From Mesotoga sp. UBA6090 (GTDB lineage: Bacteria > Thermotogota > Thermotogae > Petrotogales > Kosmotogaceae), in assembly GCF_002435945.1 (NCBI RefSeq), contig NZ_DIXC01000002.1, positions 1-49,384 of the forward strand: a stretch of DNA of 49,384 nucleotides, written 5' to 3'. The position numbers and the translations under genes were made by a program. How positions within the stretch are numbered: the first letter of the stretch is position 1; each line of letters starts with the position of its first letter. This document shows positions 36,714 through 44,393 of this stretch, in pieces. The notes beneath the pieces were generated by a model. The model was not told the origin of the DNA and ran no database searches. It was given only the letters and a program-made list of their open reading frames with translations.

Positions 36714-38066
36714 TTAGTTATTACATCCTTCTCCAAAATCTGGAATGTCGAAGCGGTAGGGAACGTCAATAACTTCATGAACAAGCACATCGTTTTCCAT
36801 TCTCTTTACGATATCTGCTCTGAGACCTTCTTCCAGGTTGTTCGCAACAAATACGTAGTTGTATGGGGAGCTCTCGAATGGCGGGACAACCCAAGCAGCG
36901 GTGAATTTCTCAAGATAAAGCTCGTAGATCTCCTGGTAAAGACCGGACTCCATAGCTTCCTTGTACTCCTCGGGTACTTCGTAACCCCTGGGCTTTTCAA
37001 GGTAAATCCAGTTGGTGAATCTCTCGGGGTATATCGGAACGAGAAATCCCTGTGGGTCCCAGTCGTCTGGATGGAGCGTTCTGGACATTTTCTTCCAGTC
37101 GTAGTCATATGGAGTGTCCTTTCCGAAAGTCTCAATGTACCAGTCAACGTTTTCAGGAGTAATGAAGGTCTGCATTGTTGACATCATCGTTTCAGGAACG
37201 GTCGGTTTCCAGCCGTTCTTCATGTCGTATACAGTAACGGCCTGTCTTCCGGCCATCCAGAATCCGTAAATTCCAGCGACAACGTCGAGACTTCCATCCT
37301 TGATATCGACAAGGTTGGACTTGTTAGCATCGGTTGTGACCTGGTAAACATGTTTCAGTCCTGCTTCTTCACAGGCAATTGCCGCGCCAACATTCATGCT
37401 GGTATTTGCGCCGAATATTCCGTCTATCCTGTCACCGAACTTTGCGATCCAGTCTCTGGTAACAGAGTAGCCCTTGTCCCTTATGAAGTCTGCATATTCC
37501 TCTCCGATGACCGTGATATTCGGAAAGTTCTCCATAAGAGCGGCTTTGTAACCTCTAACTCTATCGTTACCTGCTTTGGAGCCGGGGAATCCCCAGAGAA
37601 CGCAGGTCTCGCCCTCTCCGTTGAGAAGTCTGCCCATTTCCAGTCCGCCAAGATAACCGTCCACATATGCGTCAGGTCCAATGAACTGACCATAGTATGG
37701 GCCAGCGTCTAGTGGTGTCCACCAGTCGGCTATCTCTAGGATGTTCGCGTAATAGACTTTCTCTCTGTTAACGAAGTTCGATGCCTGAATAACAGATTCA
37801 ATTGTTGGTGAGTAACCAAATATCATCTTGACACCGGCGGCAGCGAAGGACTCTATTTGGAACAAGAACTTTTCGGGGCTCCTGTCGTCGCTGGCTGCTA
37901 TGTACATGTTTCCAAGAGCCTCTACAGACTCCCTTGCGCCTTTGTCAAAAGTAAGGAAGAAGTCGTTTGCCATCTGTGCATACGTGCAGACCATAGTATC
38001 CGTTGAAAGTGCAGTAACACCAAACATAGCAAAAACAACAATTAACAGAACACTGAGCTTTTTCAC
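36714..38066 (-). CDS. sugar ABC transporter substrate-binding protein (operon 2)
   Basis: A 450-residue exported protein, longer than usual for the type 1 sugar-binding family. Signal peptide MKKLSVLLIVVFAMFGVTAL, then binding-lobe stretches SFAAAGVKMIFGYSP, GLEMGRLLNGEGETCVLWGFPG and RIDGIFGANTSMNVGAAIACEEAG. The extra C-terminal 100 residues are rich in aromatic and acidic residues. GTG 38066 is preferred because AAGGAGG lies nine bases upstream, while ATG 38075 touches it. Confidence 0.88.
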   Translation of the reverse strand: MKKLSVLLIVVFAMFGVTALSTDTMVCTYAQMANDFFLTFDKGARESVEALGNMYIAASDDRSPEKFLFQIESFAAAGVKMIFGYSPTIESVIQASNFVNREKVYYANILEIADWWTPLDAGPYYGQFIGPDAYVDGYLGGLEMGRLLNGEGETCVLWGFPGSKAGNDRVRGYKAALMENFPNITVIGEEYADFIRDKGYSVTRDWIAKFGDRIDGIFGANTSMNVGAAIACEEAGLKHVYQVTTDANKSNLVDIKDGSLDVVAGIYGFWMAGRQAVTVYDMKNGWKPTVPETMMSTMQTFITPENVDWYIETFGKDTPYDYDWKKMSRTLHPDDWDPQGFLVPIYPERFTNWIYLEKPRGYEVPEEYKEAMESGLYQEIYELYLEKFTAAWVVPPFESSPYNYVFVANNLEEGLRADIVKRMENDVLVHEVIDVPYRFDIPDFGEGCNN

Positions 38067-38162
38067 CTGTACCATCCTCCTTCAAAAGAAGTTCTCTAAT
38101 AGATCGAAACATTTACACGAATAACTGTTTTTCGTTGTGCCAACCTCCCTTCAACATATGAA

Positions 38163-38801
38163 TCAGAGAATGATTCTTATCTTGTATTCGCCTCCGTAAC
38201 CCTCGCCGTAGTAATCGGTTTTCAATGCGTGCAGTTGTCCCTTGAAATAGCGGTTTCCAACGGGAGTCTCCCACTTCTTTCCATAGGCCTCAGTTACGTC
38301 GCCGCTGATTTCTCCAAGTTTTCCAAAGCGAGGCATCAAAACGGGGGTAGGACCGTCAATTGCAAAAGGCGGGTAATGCCATGTCCCTTTGTTCAAAAGG
38401 ACGCCTTCATTCGGTCCAATAAGGAAGGCTCTGGTCTTCTCAGCTTCGGGGACCTTCGATTTCGGTGCAAGAACAAAGATGAACTGCTTTCCACCCAGAG
38501 GGAAAAAGAATTCGTAAGTTTCGTAATGAACCTCAGTCCAATTAAGGATTTCCCCTATTGGCTTTGGATAGACAAAGAGCATACCCATCGAAAAGCGGTC
38601 TTCTTTGTTGTCCTTGAAAGGAATTAGATCCCAGTAAGCCTTGATCATGCTGTTTTCGACTGCGGCTTTTGCGTCCACAGGATGCAACTCATACTTGCCT
38701 TCTTCCGTGTCTTCATCTCTACCGATGATTCTGCCAAAGGTGCTGAAATCTCTCATACTTACTTCACTTAATTTTTCCAGTTTTACATCAACCACTGCCA
38801 T
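38163..38801 (-). CDS. ureidoglycolate lyase-like (AllA) cupin protein
   Basis: A 212-residue cupin. VHYETYEFFFPLGGKQFIFVLAP near 95-115 and RAFLIGPNEGVLLNKGTWHYPPFAI near 130-155 match the two core motifs of the AllA family, with the conserved GTWHYP. AllA splits ureidoglycolate to glyoxylate and urea, but no allantoin genes are nearby. In this operon it more likely acts on a sugar acid, lactone or carbonyl product. It is the first gene of operon 2, with a strong GGAGG site, 95 bases from the leader terminator. Confidence 0.78.
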   Translation of the reverse strand: MAVVDVKLEKLSEVSMRDFSTFGRIIGRDEDTEEGKYELHPVDAKAAVENSMIKAYWDLIPFKDNKEDRFSMGMLFVYPKPIGEILNWTEVHYETYEFFFPLGGKQFIFVLAPKSKVPEAEKTRAFLIGPNEGVLLNKGTWHYPPFAIDGPTPVLMPRFGKLGEISGDVTEAYGKKWETPVGNRYFKGQLHALKTDYYGEGYGGEYKIRIIL

Positions 38802-38888
38802 AATCTCTCTCCTCCATTCTTAGATTCTTTTGCTCACACAGTGAACAGAAATCTATTTTTCAGAACTAAATGCATGGAACTCCCAAAA

Positions 38889-38920
38889 CAAAAAAAGGTG
38901 CCCGAATCTAATCAGGCACC
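38889..38920 (-). terminator. leader terminator of operon 2 (candidate attenuator)
   Basis: On the minus strand GGTGCCTGA pairs with TCGGGCACC (38897-38920, hexaloop TTAGAT), followed by seven to eight T. Flanking bases match those of leader 1 (AGGTTATGGGTGCC before, GGGCACCTTT and TTTGGGA after), so the two elements share an origin or function. Confidence 0.85.
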
Positions 38921-38969
38921 CATAACCTTTATATTTCCTTACTCAGCAATACCAATCATAAGCATCGCT
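38914..38969 (-). promoter_or_regulatory. candidate ANTAR-type dual stem-loop, leader 2
   Basis: Read on the minus strand, P1 (38969-38945) is AGCGATGC-TTATGATTG-GTATTGCT. After 16 bases comes P2 (38928-38914), AGG-TTATGGGTG-CCT, overlapping the terminator. P1 stem bases differ from leader 1 in compensating pairs (C-G, A-U and G-C there; U-A, G-U and A-U here) while the loop TYATGRTTG stays. The P1 loop has A at position 4 instead of G, the one deviation from the ANTAR rule. The regulator gene lies directly upstream. Confidence 0.6.
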
Positions 38970-39005
38970 CTTCAGTATATTCACTTTTCATATATTCACT
39001 TAACA

Positions 39006-39033
39006 ATTATGCACAAAACGATACGTCTAGCAA
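39006..39033 (-). promoter_or_regulatory. candidate promoter of operon 2
   Basis: On the minus strand TTGCTA (39028-39033) and CATAAT (39006-39011) are 16 bases apart. Just downstream AAGTGAATATA occurs twice, 15 bases apart (forward coordinates 38976-38986 and 38991-39001). A start here would give a leader containing both stem-loops and the terminator. Confidence 0.4.
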
Positions 39034-39134
39034 AGTCCCGTGTGATGACTTCTATCCTATTTAAGACCCATTAATAACGATTATGAAAAAAAAGCTCAAG
39101 CGTTCGCGAATTCTGAACAGCTGTTACTGCTGAC

Positions 39135-39728
39135 CTACATACCGTAATGCAGAGTATTGTCTGCTTCTATAATTTCCCTGGCAACAACAACAAGCTTCAA
39201 ATTCCTGTCTCTACTAATCTTCTGGAGCAACTTCATCGCCTCTGACTCTTTTATCCCATTGCGGTCCATCAAAATCCCCTTTGCCCTTTCTATGAGTTTT
39301 CTTGCCTCTAAAGCCTCTTCCTGCTCGTGGAGTTCCTTCTTAAGAAGCATAAACTCCTTAAATCGGCCCATGGCAATCTCTATGGCGGGCTTGAGTTCTT
39401 TCTCATCAACGGGTTTTACTAGATAGTTAAAGACACCTGCAGAGTTCGCCCGCTTGACGGTCTCTTCGCTGCTGTATCCAGTAACAATTATCGAGGGTAC
39501 GAGCTTTACTTTTCCTATTCTCTCAATCGCTTCGATTCCGCTAAGCGCTGGAAGGTTAATATCTACGATCAGTAAATCCGGATCCTTTTCAAGTGCAAGT
39601 TTCACGAAGGTCTCGCCATCCATGGCCTCTCCTATAACGTTATGACCGAGGCCGATAAGAGTTTCTTTGAGCCCTCTAAGGACTATGTACTCGTCTTCTG
39701 CGATTAGTATATTTAAAGAACTGTCCAT
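39135..39728 (-). CDS. response regulator with ANTAR RNA-binding output
   Basis: A 197-residue protein. Receiver domain 1-120: acidic E11 and D12, phospho-acceptor D56 in LLIVDINLP, VTGYS and the conserved Lys in YLVKPVD. After a coiled-coil (residues 120-138) comes the ANTAR domain, ARKLIERAKGILMDR with the family's AKG-LM core, up to REIIEADN. ANTAR proteins such as EutV, NasR and AmiR bind paired RNA stem-loops and prevent terminators. It lies 53 bases after its partner kinase gene and immediately upstream of operon 2, whose leader holds the predicted target. Confidence 0.94.
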   Translation of the reverse strand: MDSSLNILIAEDEYIVLRGLKETLIGLGHNVIGEAMDGETFVKLALEKDPDLLIVDINLPALSGIEAIERIGKVKLVPSIIVTGYSSEETVKRANSAGVFNYLVKPVDEKELKPAIEIAMGRFKEFMLLKKELHEQEEALEARKLIERAKGILMDRNGIKESEAMKLLQKISRDRNLKLVVVAREIIEADNTLHYGM

Positions 39729-39781
39729 AGGAACTGACTCCCCTTTCGGCTAGGTTTAGCGCATAATCGCTAATAATTCTT

Positions 39782-41644
39782 TTATGAGCCTCTCGTTAGC
39801 AAAAGGCTCTCTTTTGGAATCAGGATCTTTACTTTTGCTCCTTTTTCCGAGGCGATTTCAAGAGTACCGTCGAACTGATTCTCGACGATGGATCTCGCAA
39901 GCGAAAGCCCCAGTTTCTCGTCTTTTGCTGAAAAGGATCTGTTGGGAAATCCCGCGCCGTTGTCCTCCACGATTATTTCCACATTATCATCAAAGCTCTT
40001 GCAGGAAATCGATATTAAACCGTTCTCTAAATCTTTGAAAGCGTGTTTCACGCAGTTGTTTATCAACTCGCTTATTGTAAGCGAGATTCCGCTTGCTTTG
40101 TCGTATGGAATAAAGATGTCATCGAGATCTTTCCTTACCTGAAGAGTACCATCTACTATGTTGAAACGTACTATAGTGTCTACAAGACTCTTAAGGTTTA
40201 TTATGCTTCTACCTAGTTCATCGTGAGAAAGAAGATCATGAACGGCAGCTATACTTTTAACCCTGGAAACAACATTGTCCAGAAGATCTTCGACTTCGCT
40301 GCCCGTCTTCTTATTCAAACTCCTCTTCTGGATATTTATAAGACTTACAATGGTCTGAAGATTATTCTTTATCCTGTGGTGGCTTTCCTGAAGCAACACC
40401 GAACTCCCCATGAGCCTGGTATTGTCTATTGCAAGGGCGACCTGCCTCGAAAGCGTATGAAATATCTTTTTCTGCTTTTCAGTTGGCTCATAGTATTTAC
40501 GATAGCCTACCTGAAACAAGGCGGTGTGGTGAGATCTTACTGAGACTGGGTCACAAACAATTGTCTCGGTATTTCGAATGCTCTTAAAGAGCTTTTCGAA
40601 AAGCACATCATCGAAATTTGAAACAAAGAGCTTCTTGTTGTCCATTATTCTCATTACAACTTCGTCATTAAGGGCGGCTTCAACTAACTCAGTCTCTTTG
40701 TGTTTTATTGTGTCCATAATCGTTCTGGTCTTTTCATCGACCAGGTACACATAACAGGAGTCGGACTCCATAATTTTGCATGTGTAGTTTTCAAGCATTT
40801 TCAAGACATCATTTATCTCGTAATTAGAAGTAAGATACTCGGCCGCCCTCAAAACGGCGTCGATAATGTCCTCGGTTTCTATTTCCTCGGTCTCTCGTTT
40901 TATCGAATCTGATTTTTTCCATCCGAGTATGAGTCTTAGAAGTTTCTCCGGCTTGTCTTTCGCTTCTTCGGAGCTTAGAGTTCCACAAAGCACCCCTTCG
41001 GATAGAACACTTATTCTGTCGGAGTATTTCATTGCCTCGTCCCACTTGTTTGTGACATAGAGTATTCCCGTTCCCTTTTCCTTCAGTTCGGTGAGTATTC
41101 TAAGAAGAAGATCCTGTGACTTGGAACTTAAATTGGCAGTAGGTTCGTACAGAACCACCAGCCGAGGCTCATAAATACACAGCCTCAGGAGCTCTATAAG
41201 CTTCTTCTCTTCGGTCGAAAGCCTATACACGTGAGCCTTCTCTGAAATGCCAAGGTCGAATCTTGCGATGAGTTCTTTCACAGTGCGGTTTATCTTCGAA
41301 TGGTTAATCAGCTTGATAACATTGGAATGGCTTCTCAACATGTACATGTTCTCTGCCACGGTTAAACCCTCTGCAACCATAGGTTCTTCGAGGAGGAACA
41401 TGATGTCCGTCGAACCTCCTATCTTGATTTTGTTCGTGACATCTATTCCATCAAAGAAGACTCTTCCGGAAATCTTCTTCTCAGCCCCGGTGAGAACATT
41501 AACAACAAGTTCCTTTCCTGCGCCATACTCTCCGACGAGGGCATGAACTTCAGAAGAGGTGACTTCCAGATTGATCTCCTTGAGATTGACATTGCCCGTG
41601 TCATTGCTACTAAGTTCTTTGATATCAAGAATACATTGCTCCAT
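39782..41644 (-). CDS. ABC-ATPase-like/GAF/HisKA_2 histidine kinase fusion
   Basis: A 620-residue cytoplasmic protein. Residues 1-240 align in order with the first NBD of RbsA-type ATPases but lack catalytic residues: Walker A GEYGAGKE (Glu45 for Ser/Thr), no Q-loop Gln, signature LSTEEKK, Walker B VVLYEPT (Tyr166 for Asp), and Asn199 for the H-loop His. A GAF domain covers about 265-410, HisKA_2 begins with ESHHRIKNNLQ (His422/423), and HATPase has SELINNCVKHAF and DNGAGF. The kinase half is EutW-like. ATG 41644 behind GAGGG is chosen over GTG 41710. The likely partner is the ANTAR regulator downstream. Confidence 0.92.
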   Translation of the reverse strand: MEQCILDIKELSSNDTGNVNLKEINLEVTSSEVHALVGEYGAGKELVVNVLTGAEKKISGRVFFDGIDVTNKIKIGGSTDIMFLLEEPMVAEGLTVAENMYMLRSHSNVIKLINHSKINRTVKELIARFDLGISEKAHVYRLSTEEKKLIELLRLCIYEPRLVVLYEPTANLSSKSQDLLLRILTELKEKGTGILYVTNKWDEAMKYSDRISVLSEGVLCGTLSSEEAKDKPEKLLRLILGWKKSDSIKRETEEIETEDIIDAVLRAAEYLTSNYEINDVLKMLENYTCKIMESDSCYVYLVDEKTRTIMDTIKHKETELVEAALNDEVVMRIMDNKKLFVSNFDDVLFEKLFKSIRNTETIVCDPVSVRSHHTALFQVGYRKYYEPTEKQKKIFHTLSRQVALAIDNTRLMGSSVLLQESHHRIKNNLQTIVSLINIQKRSLNKKTGSEVEDLLDNVVSRVKSIAAVHDLLSHDELGRSIINLKSLVDTIVRFNIVDGTLQVRKDLDDIFIPYDKASGISLTISELINNCVKHAFKDLENGLISISCKSFDDNVEIIVEDNGAGFPNRSFSAKDEKLGLSLARSIVENQFDGTLEIASEKGAKVKILIPKESLLLTRGS

Positions 41645-41746
41645 AGCGGATCCCTCGAATTCTGCAGCCTTTTTCCTTTCATACAGCTGCAGCAACAATA
41701 AATAGATCACGGATCAGAAAAGAAAGTCGAACAAACATTTGCTTGT

Positions 41747-41771
41747 TGAGAATGAGTCTCATAATCATTCT
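41747..41771. promoter_or_regulatory. overlapping inverted repeats upstream of the kinase gene
   Basis: AGAATGA (41749-41755) faces TCATTCT (41765-41771), and TGAGA (41747) faces TCTCA (41757-41761) in the same place. The site lies about 105 bases upstream of the kinase start in a 450-base AT-rich spacer (41645-42097) that holds no gene. It could be an operator for the kinase-regulator pair; nothing identifies the protein. Confidence 0.35.
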
Positions 41772-42097
41772 ACAACACAATGTATCGAAACTATATGTAT
41801 GTGTAGGTTTCTACGTGTTCAGAGTTGCATCTAACTCGAAGAAGCCTTGATCAGCATTAAGAATAGTAGGATTCGAGACTCGCGAAAACTAATGTTATGT
41901 GAAGTACAACTTTTGAAGTAAAAACATCACAGTAAAGAATGATAATAAAATATTAATTAGTGTTAAAATTTATATGTAAAGCAGATTGACAAGTCTCTTC
42001 ATTTTGAACGAGATTCGGTGCGGTCTGCCTGCGTTAGAATTGACGTCCTGATGCTTAACTGGTTTGGCTTATCCGTCAGGGCAAGGAGGAATCTGAA

Positions 42098-42310
42098 ATG
42101 TCTTACAAGCACTATTATGTTGGTGACTCCGTTTTGTCGACGGGTGACTACGAGGTTCACACTGGTGATTGTGTTGAGCTGGCAAGAGTAGAGTCAAAGA
42201 CTTATCTTGGCTATTATGATAACTGTCAGGATGCGATTAGGAAGGCAAGTGATATCTATCCGAACGTATGCGGCTGCAAATACTGCTCGCCTGGTTGTCA
42301 CAGGAGATAA
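42098..42310 (+). CDS. small Cys-rich protein
   Basis: A 70-residue protein with a strong AAGGAGG site before ATG 42098. The N-terminal part is polar and beta-like (YYVGDSVLSTGDYEVHTGDC). The end, NVCGCKYCSPGCHRR, has a C-x-C-x2-C-x3-CH cluster that could bind zinc. Small proteins ending in similar GCxYCxxxCH motifs are found in many bacteria without known function. It precedes the glycosyltransferase-like gene by about 240 bases. Confidence 0.8.
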   Translation: MSYKHYYVGDSVLSTGDYEVHTGDCVELARVESKTYLGYYDNCQDAIRKASDIYPNVCGCKYCSPGCHRR

Positions 42311-42552
42311 TTTTCCCTAATTGCGGGGGCTATCGGTTCTTTTACTGCAATACTGTAGGTTGGTACGTGTGCGATCTGAAGAAACTGTTCGAAAGCTCTT
42401 CAGGTTTAATTGCTGTTTTGGTTTCAAGTGGCTATTGCGAATTCTTTACGGCTTTGGCTTCTATTCGAAAACGCTGCTCGTGCTAAAATCAATCGAACCT
42501 GTATGGTTATCGATACCAGAAAGTTATCTACTTTCTAGAGGGAGAGACCTAT

Positions 42553-43797
42553 TTGAATGACGGCAGAACAAAGGTTGGAATAGGTTTTGCGACGGGGCGA
42601 AGGCACTTTCAGAGAGTTTTGCGTAGCTACGTCTACAACTGGAAAGAGTCTGAACTGGTTGACAGCGAAGAACTAACGCTGAACCTATTTGTTGCCTATG
42701 ATCTGAATTACAAGAATACAAAGAAGGCAAATTACACCAAGATCAGTTCCAGTGTGGACGAATTACTGTTCTCCAAACATTTCATAGGTCAGAAGGAAGT
42801 TGAAGAAGAAAAGAGGGAGCTCATTAAGCGCGGGATTGTCGATTCGGAAGAAGCTTCTTTGGTTTTTGGAAAAGGATATGCTTCCCAGAGAAACATTGTT
42901 CTTTACAGTGCTCTGAAGAATCACATCGATTGCCTGCTCTATCTTGACGATGACGAGTATCCAGTTGCCGTTACGAACGACATGGGCTCTGTTTCGTGGA
43001 TGGGCCAGCATCTTCTGAAAACTCACTTGAACTACATTGATCAGGCCGACATCACCTACGGTTATCACTGTGGATACATTTCTCCGATCCCCTTCATAGA
43101 GTTTTCTCCAGCACTACCCGAGGATACTTTCAGACTCTTCATTGAGGCGATTAGCAACGACATAGTCAAGTGGGAGACTCTCAAAAGACTTATAGTTGCC
43201 GGAGGAGTATTGTACGCCGATCCGGAGATGCTGAACAGTAATGAAGTCTTTGAAGTTGAAGAGGTAAATCATACCAAATTCATCTCTGGATCGAATCTCT
43301 GTCTAAATCTAAAAGATCCAGGCAGACTTTTCCCCTTCTATAATCCACCTGGAGCAAGAGGTGAAGATACTTTCTTGAGTACCTGTCTGAGCGACAGGAG
43401 GGTGCTCAAAGTGCCAAGTTACGCATTTCATAACGCATTCTCAACGTACAACCACATTTTGATGGGTGTTCTCCCAACCAGTCTCAGACCTATAAGAGCC
43501 GATTCGAGAGACATAGTTAAACGTTTCTACAGATCCTGCATTGGATGGATCAGATACAAGCCTTTGCTTCTTTACATAACCGATCGCAACAACTATTCGA
43601 AGAAGATTGAAGAGATGAAGATCAACCTTAGGGAAACATTACCTTCTATTTCATCGTACTTTGGTACCGATTCGTTCTACAACATTTCCAAAGAGCTGAA
43701 CAAGTATCATAAGTCGGTCAAGGAACACTACGAGCAGTTCGAAAGAGTAAAAAAGATTTGGTCGAAGATATCGGATTATCTCCGGGAAGCTTATTAA
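42553..43797 (+). CDS. glycosyltransferase-like protein
   Basis: A 414-residue protein starting with TTG 42553 behind GGGAGAG. It has features of a GT-A type glycosyltransferase: LLYLDDDEYPVAV near residue 135 as a DxD-like metal site, FISGSNLCLNL near 235, and GARGEDTFLSTCL near 268 as the acceptor/catalytic acid region. The C-terminal 100 residues are helical and charged. It is soluble and has no operon partner except possibly the small Cys-rich gene before it. The sugar and acceptor are unknown. Confidence 0.65.
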   Translation: MNDGRTKVGIGFATGRRHFQRVLRSYVYNWKESELVDSEELTLNLFVAYDLNYKNTKKANYTKISSSVDELLFSKHFIGQKEVEEEKRELIKRGIVDSEEASLVFGKGYASQRNIVLYSALKNHIDCLLYLDDDEYPVAVTNDMGSVSWMGQHLLKTHLNYIDQADITYGYHCGYISPIPFIEFSPALPEDTFRLFIEAISNDIVKWETLKRLIVAGGVLYADPEMLNSNEVFEVEEVNHTKFISGSNLCLNLKDPGRLFPFYNPPGARGEDTFLSTCLSDRRVLKVPSYAFHNAFSTYNHILMGVLPTSLRPIRADSRDIVKRFYRSCIGWIRYKPLLLYITDRNNYSKKIEEMKINLRETLPSISSYFGTDSFYNISKELNKYHKSVKEHYEQFERVKKIWSKISDYLREAY

Positions 43798-43851
43798 GGA
43801 TTGTGAATGGGTATTTAATCTGAAGTTTACATTGAGTTCCCAAAGGAAAAA

Positions 43852-44079
43852 TTAGAACTTCTCGGGTTTTTCTGCCTGGAGATCGAAGATATGTCCACAT
43901 TCTCTGCAAACGCGCACGATCACCTCAGACCCCATCGAAAGAGGCTTTCCCAAAGGCATAAGTGCTGCATAGCCTGACCAGTAACCCTTCCCTATGTCTA
44001 GCGAGCAACAGTTTGGGCACTTTCTGTTCGAATCATTGAGCGCCTTCAGTTGAAATTTCAGATAGAATGCATCAAGACT
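43852..44079 (-). pseudogene. zinc-ribbon protein remnant without start codon
   Basis: The minus strand reads 75 residues containing CPNCCSLDIGKGYWSGYAAL and VRVCRECGHIFDLQ, a two-knuckle zinc ribbon with normal protein character, ending at TAA 43852-43854. Upstream the frame is closed by TAG after 75 codons and no ATG, GTG or TTG precedes the first Cys pair. It is either a gene that lost its 5' end or one using a rare start. Confidence 0.55.
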
Positions 44080-44115
44080 CTATTAGAAAGAAGTTCTAAG
44101 AACAGTATTGCCGGT

Positions 44116-44318
44116 TTATCTTTTTTCATACGCCGTACTTGGATCTCGAGGCACCATGATGGTAAGTTTGCCCTGCGTCTCGTGCTCTTCGTTGTCGTTG
44201 TGGTATAGTACCGCCTGAAATCCTAACCCACAGGGAGATGGTCCCGTCATTTTTTTGAAGAGATGAAACCTGCAAACAGAACAACAACAGCACCCGCAAG
44301 AAATTGGCTCTTATTCAT
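44116..44318 (-). pseudogene. short secreted protein with frameshift in an A7 run
   Basis: ATG 44318 follows AGAGGTG. It encodes the signal sequence MNKSQFLAGAVVVLFAGFIS and then stops after SKK, in a run of seven A (coding strand; forward T-run 44250-44256). With eight A the frame goes on as MTGPSPCGLGFQAVLYHNDN and ends at TAA 44116-44118, giving a 67-residue protein. This may be a slippage switch, a disabled gene or a miscalled homopolymer. Confidence 0.6.
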
Positions 44319-44393
44319 GCATTTCACCTCTTCTAAGAAGTCTCAAAAAAAATACCGGAAACACCTGACTTGGCTAATCATACCAGAATTACT

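Noticed and set aside
41747..41771. Fur box upstream of the kinase gene
   Set aside because: The inverted repeats do not fit the GATAAT-type spacing, and no iron gene is near.
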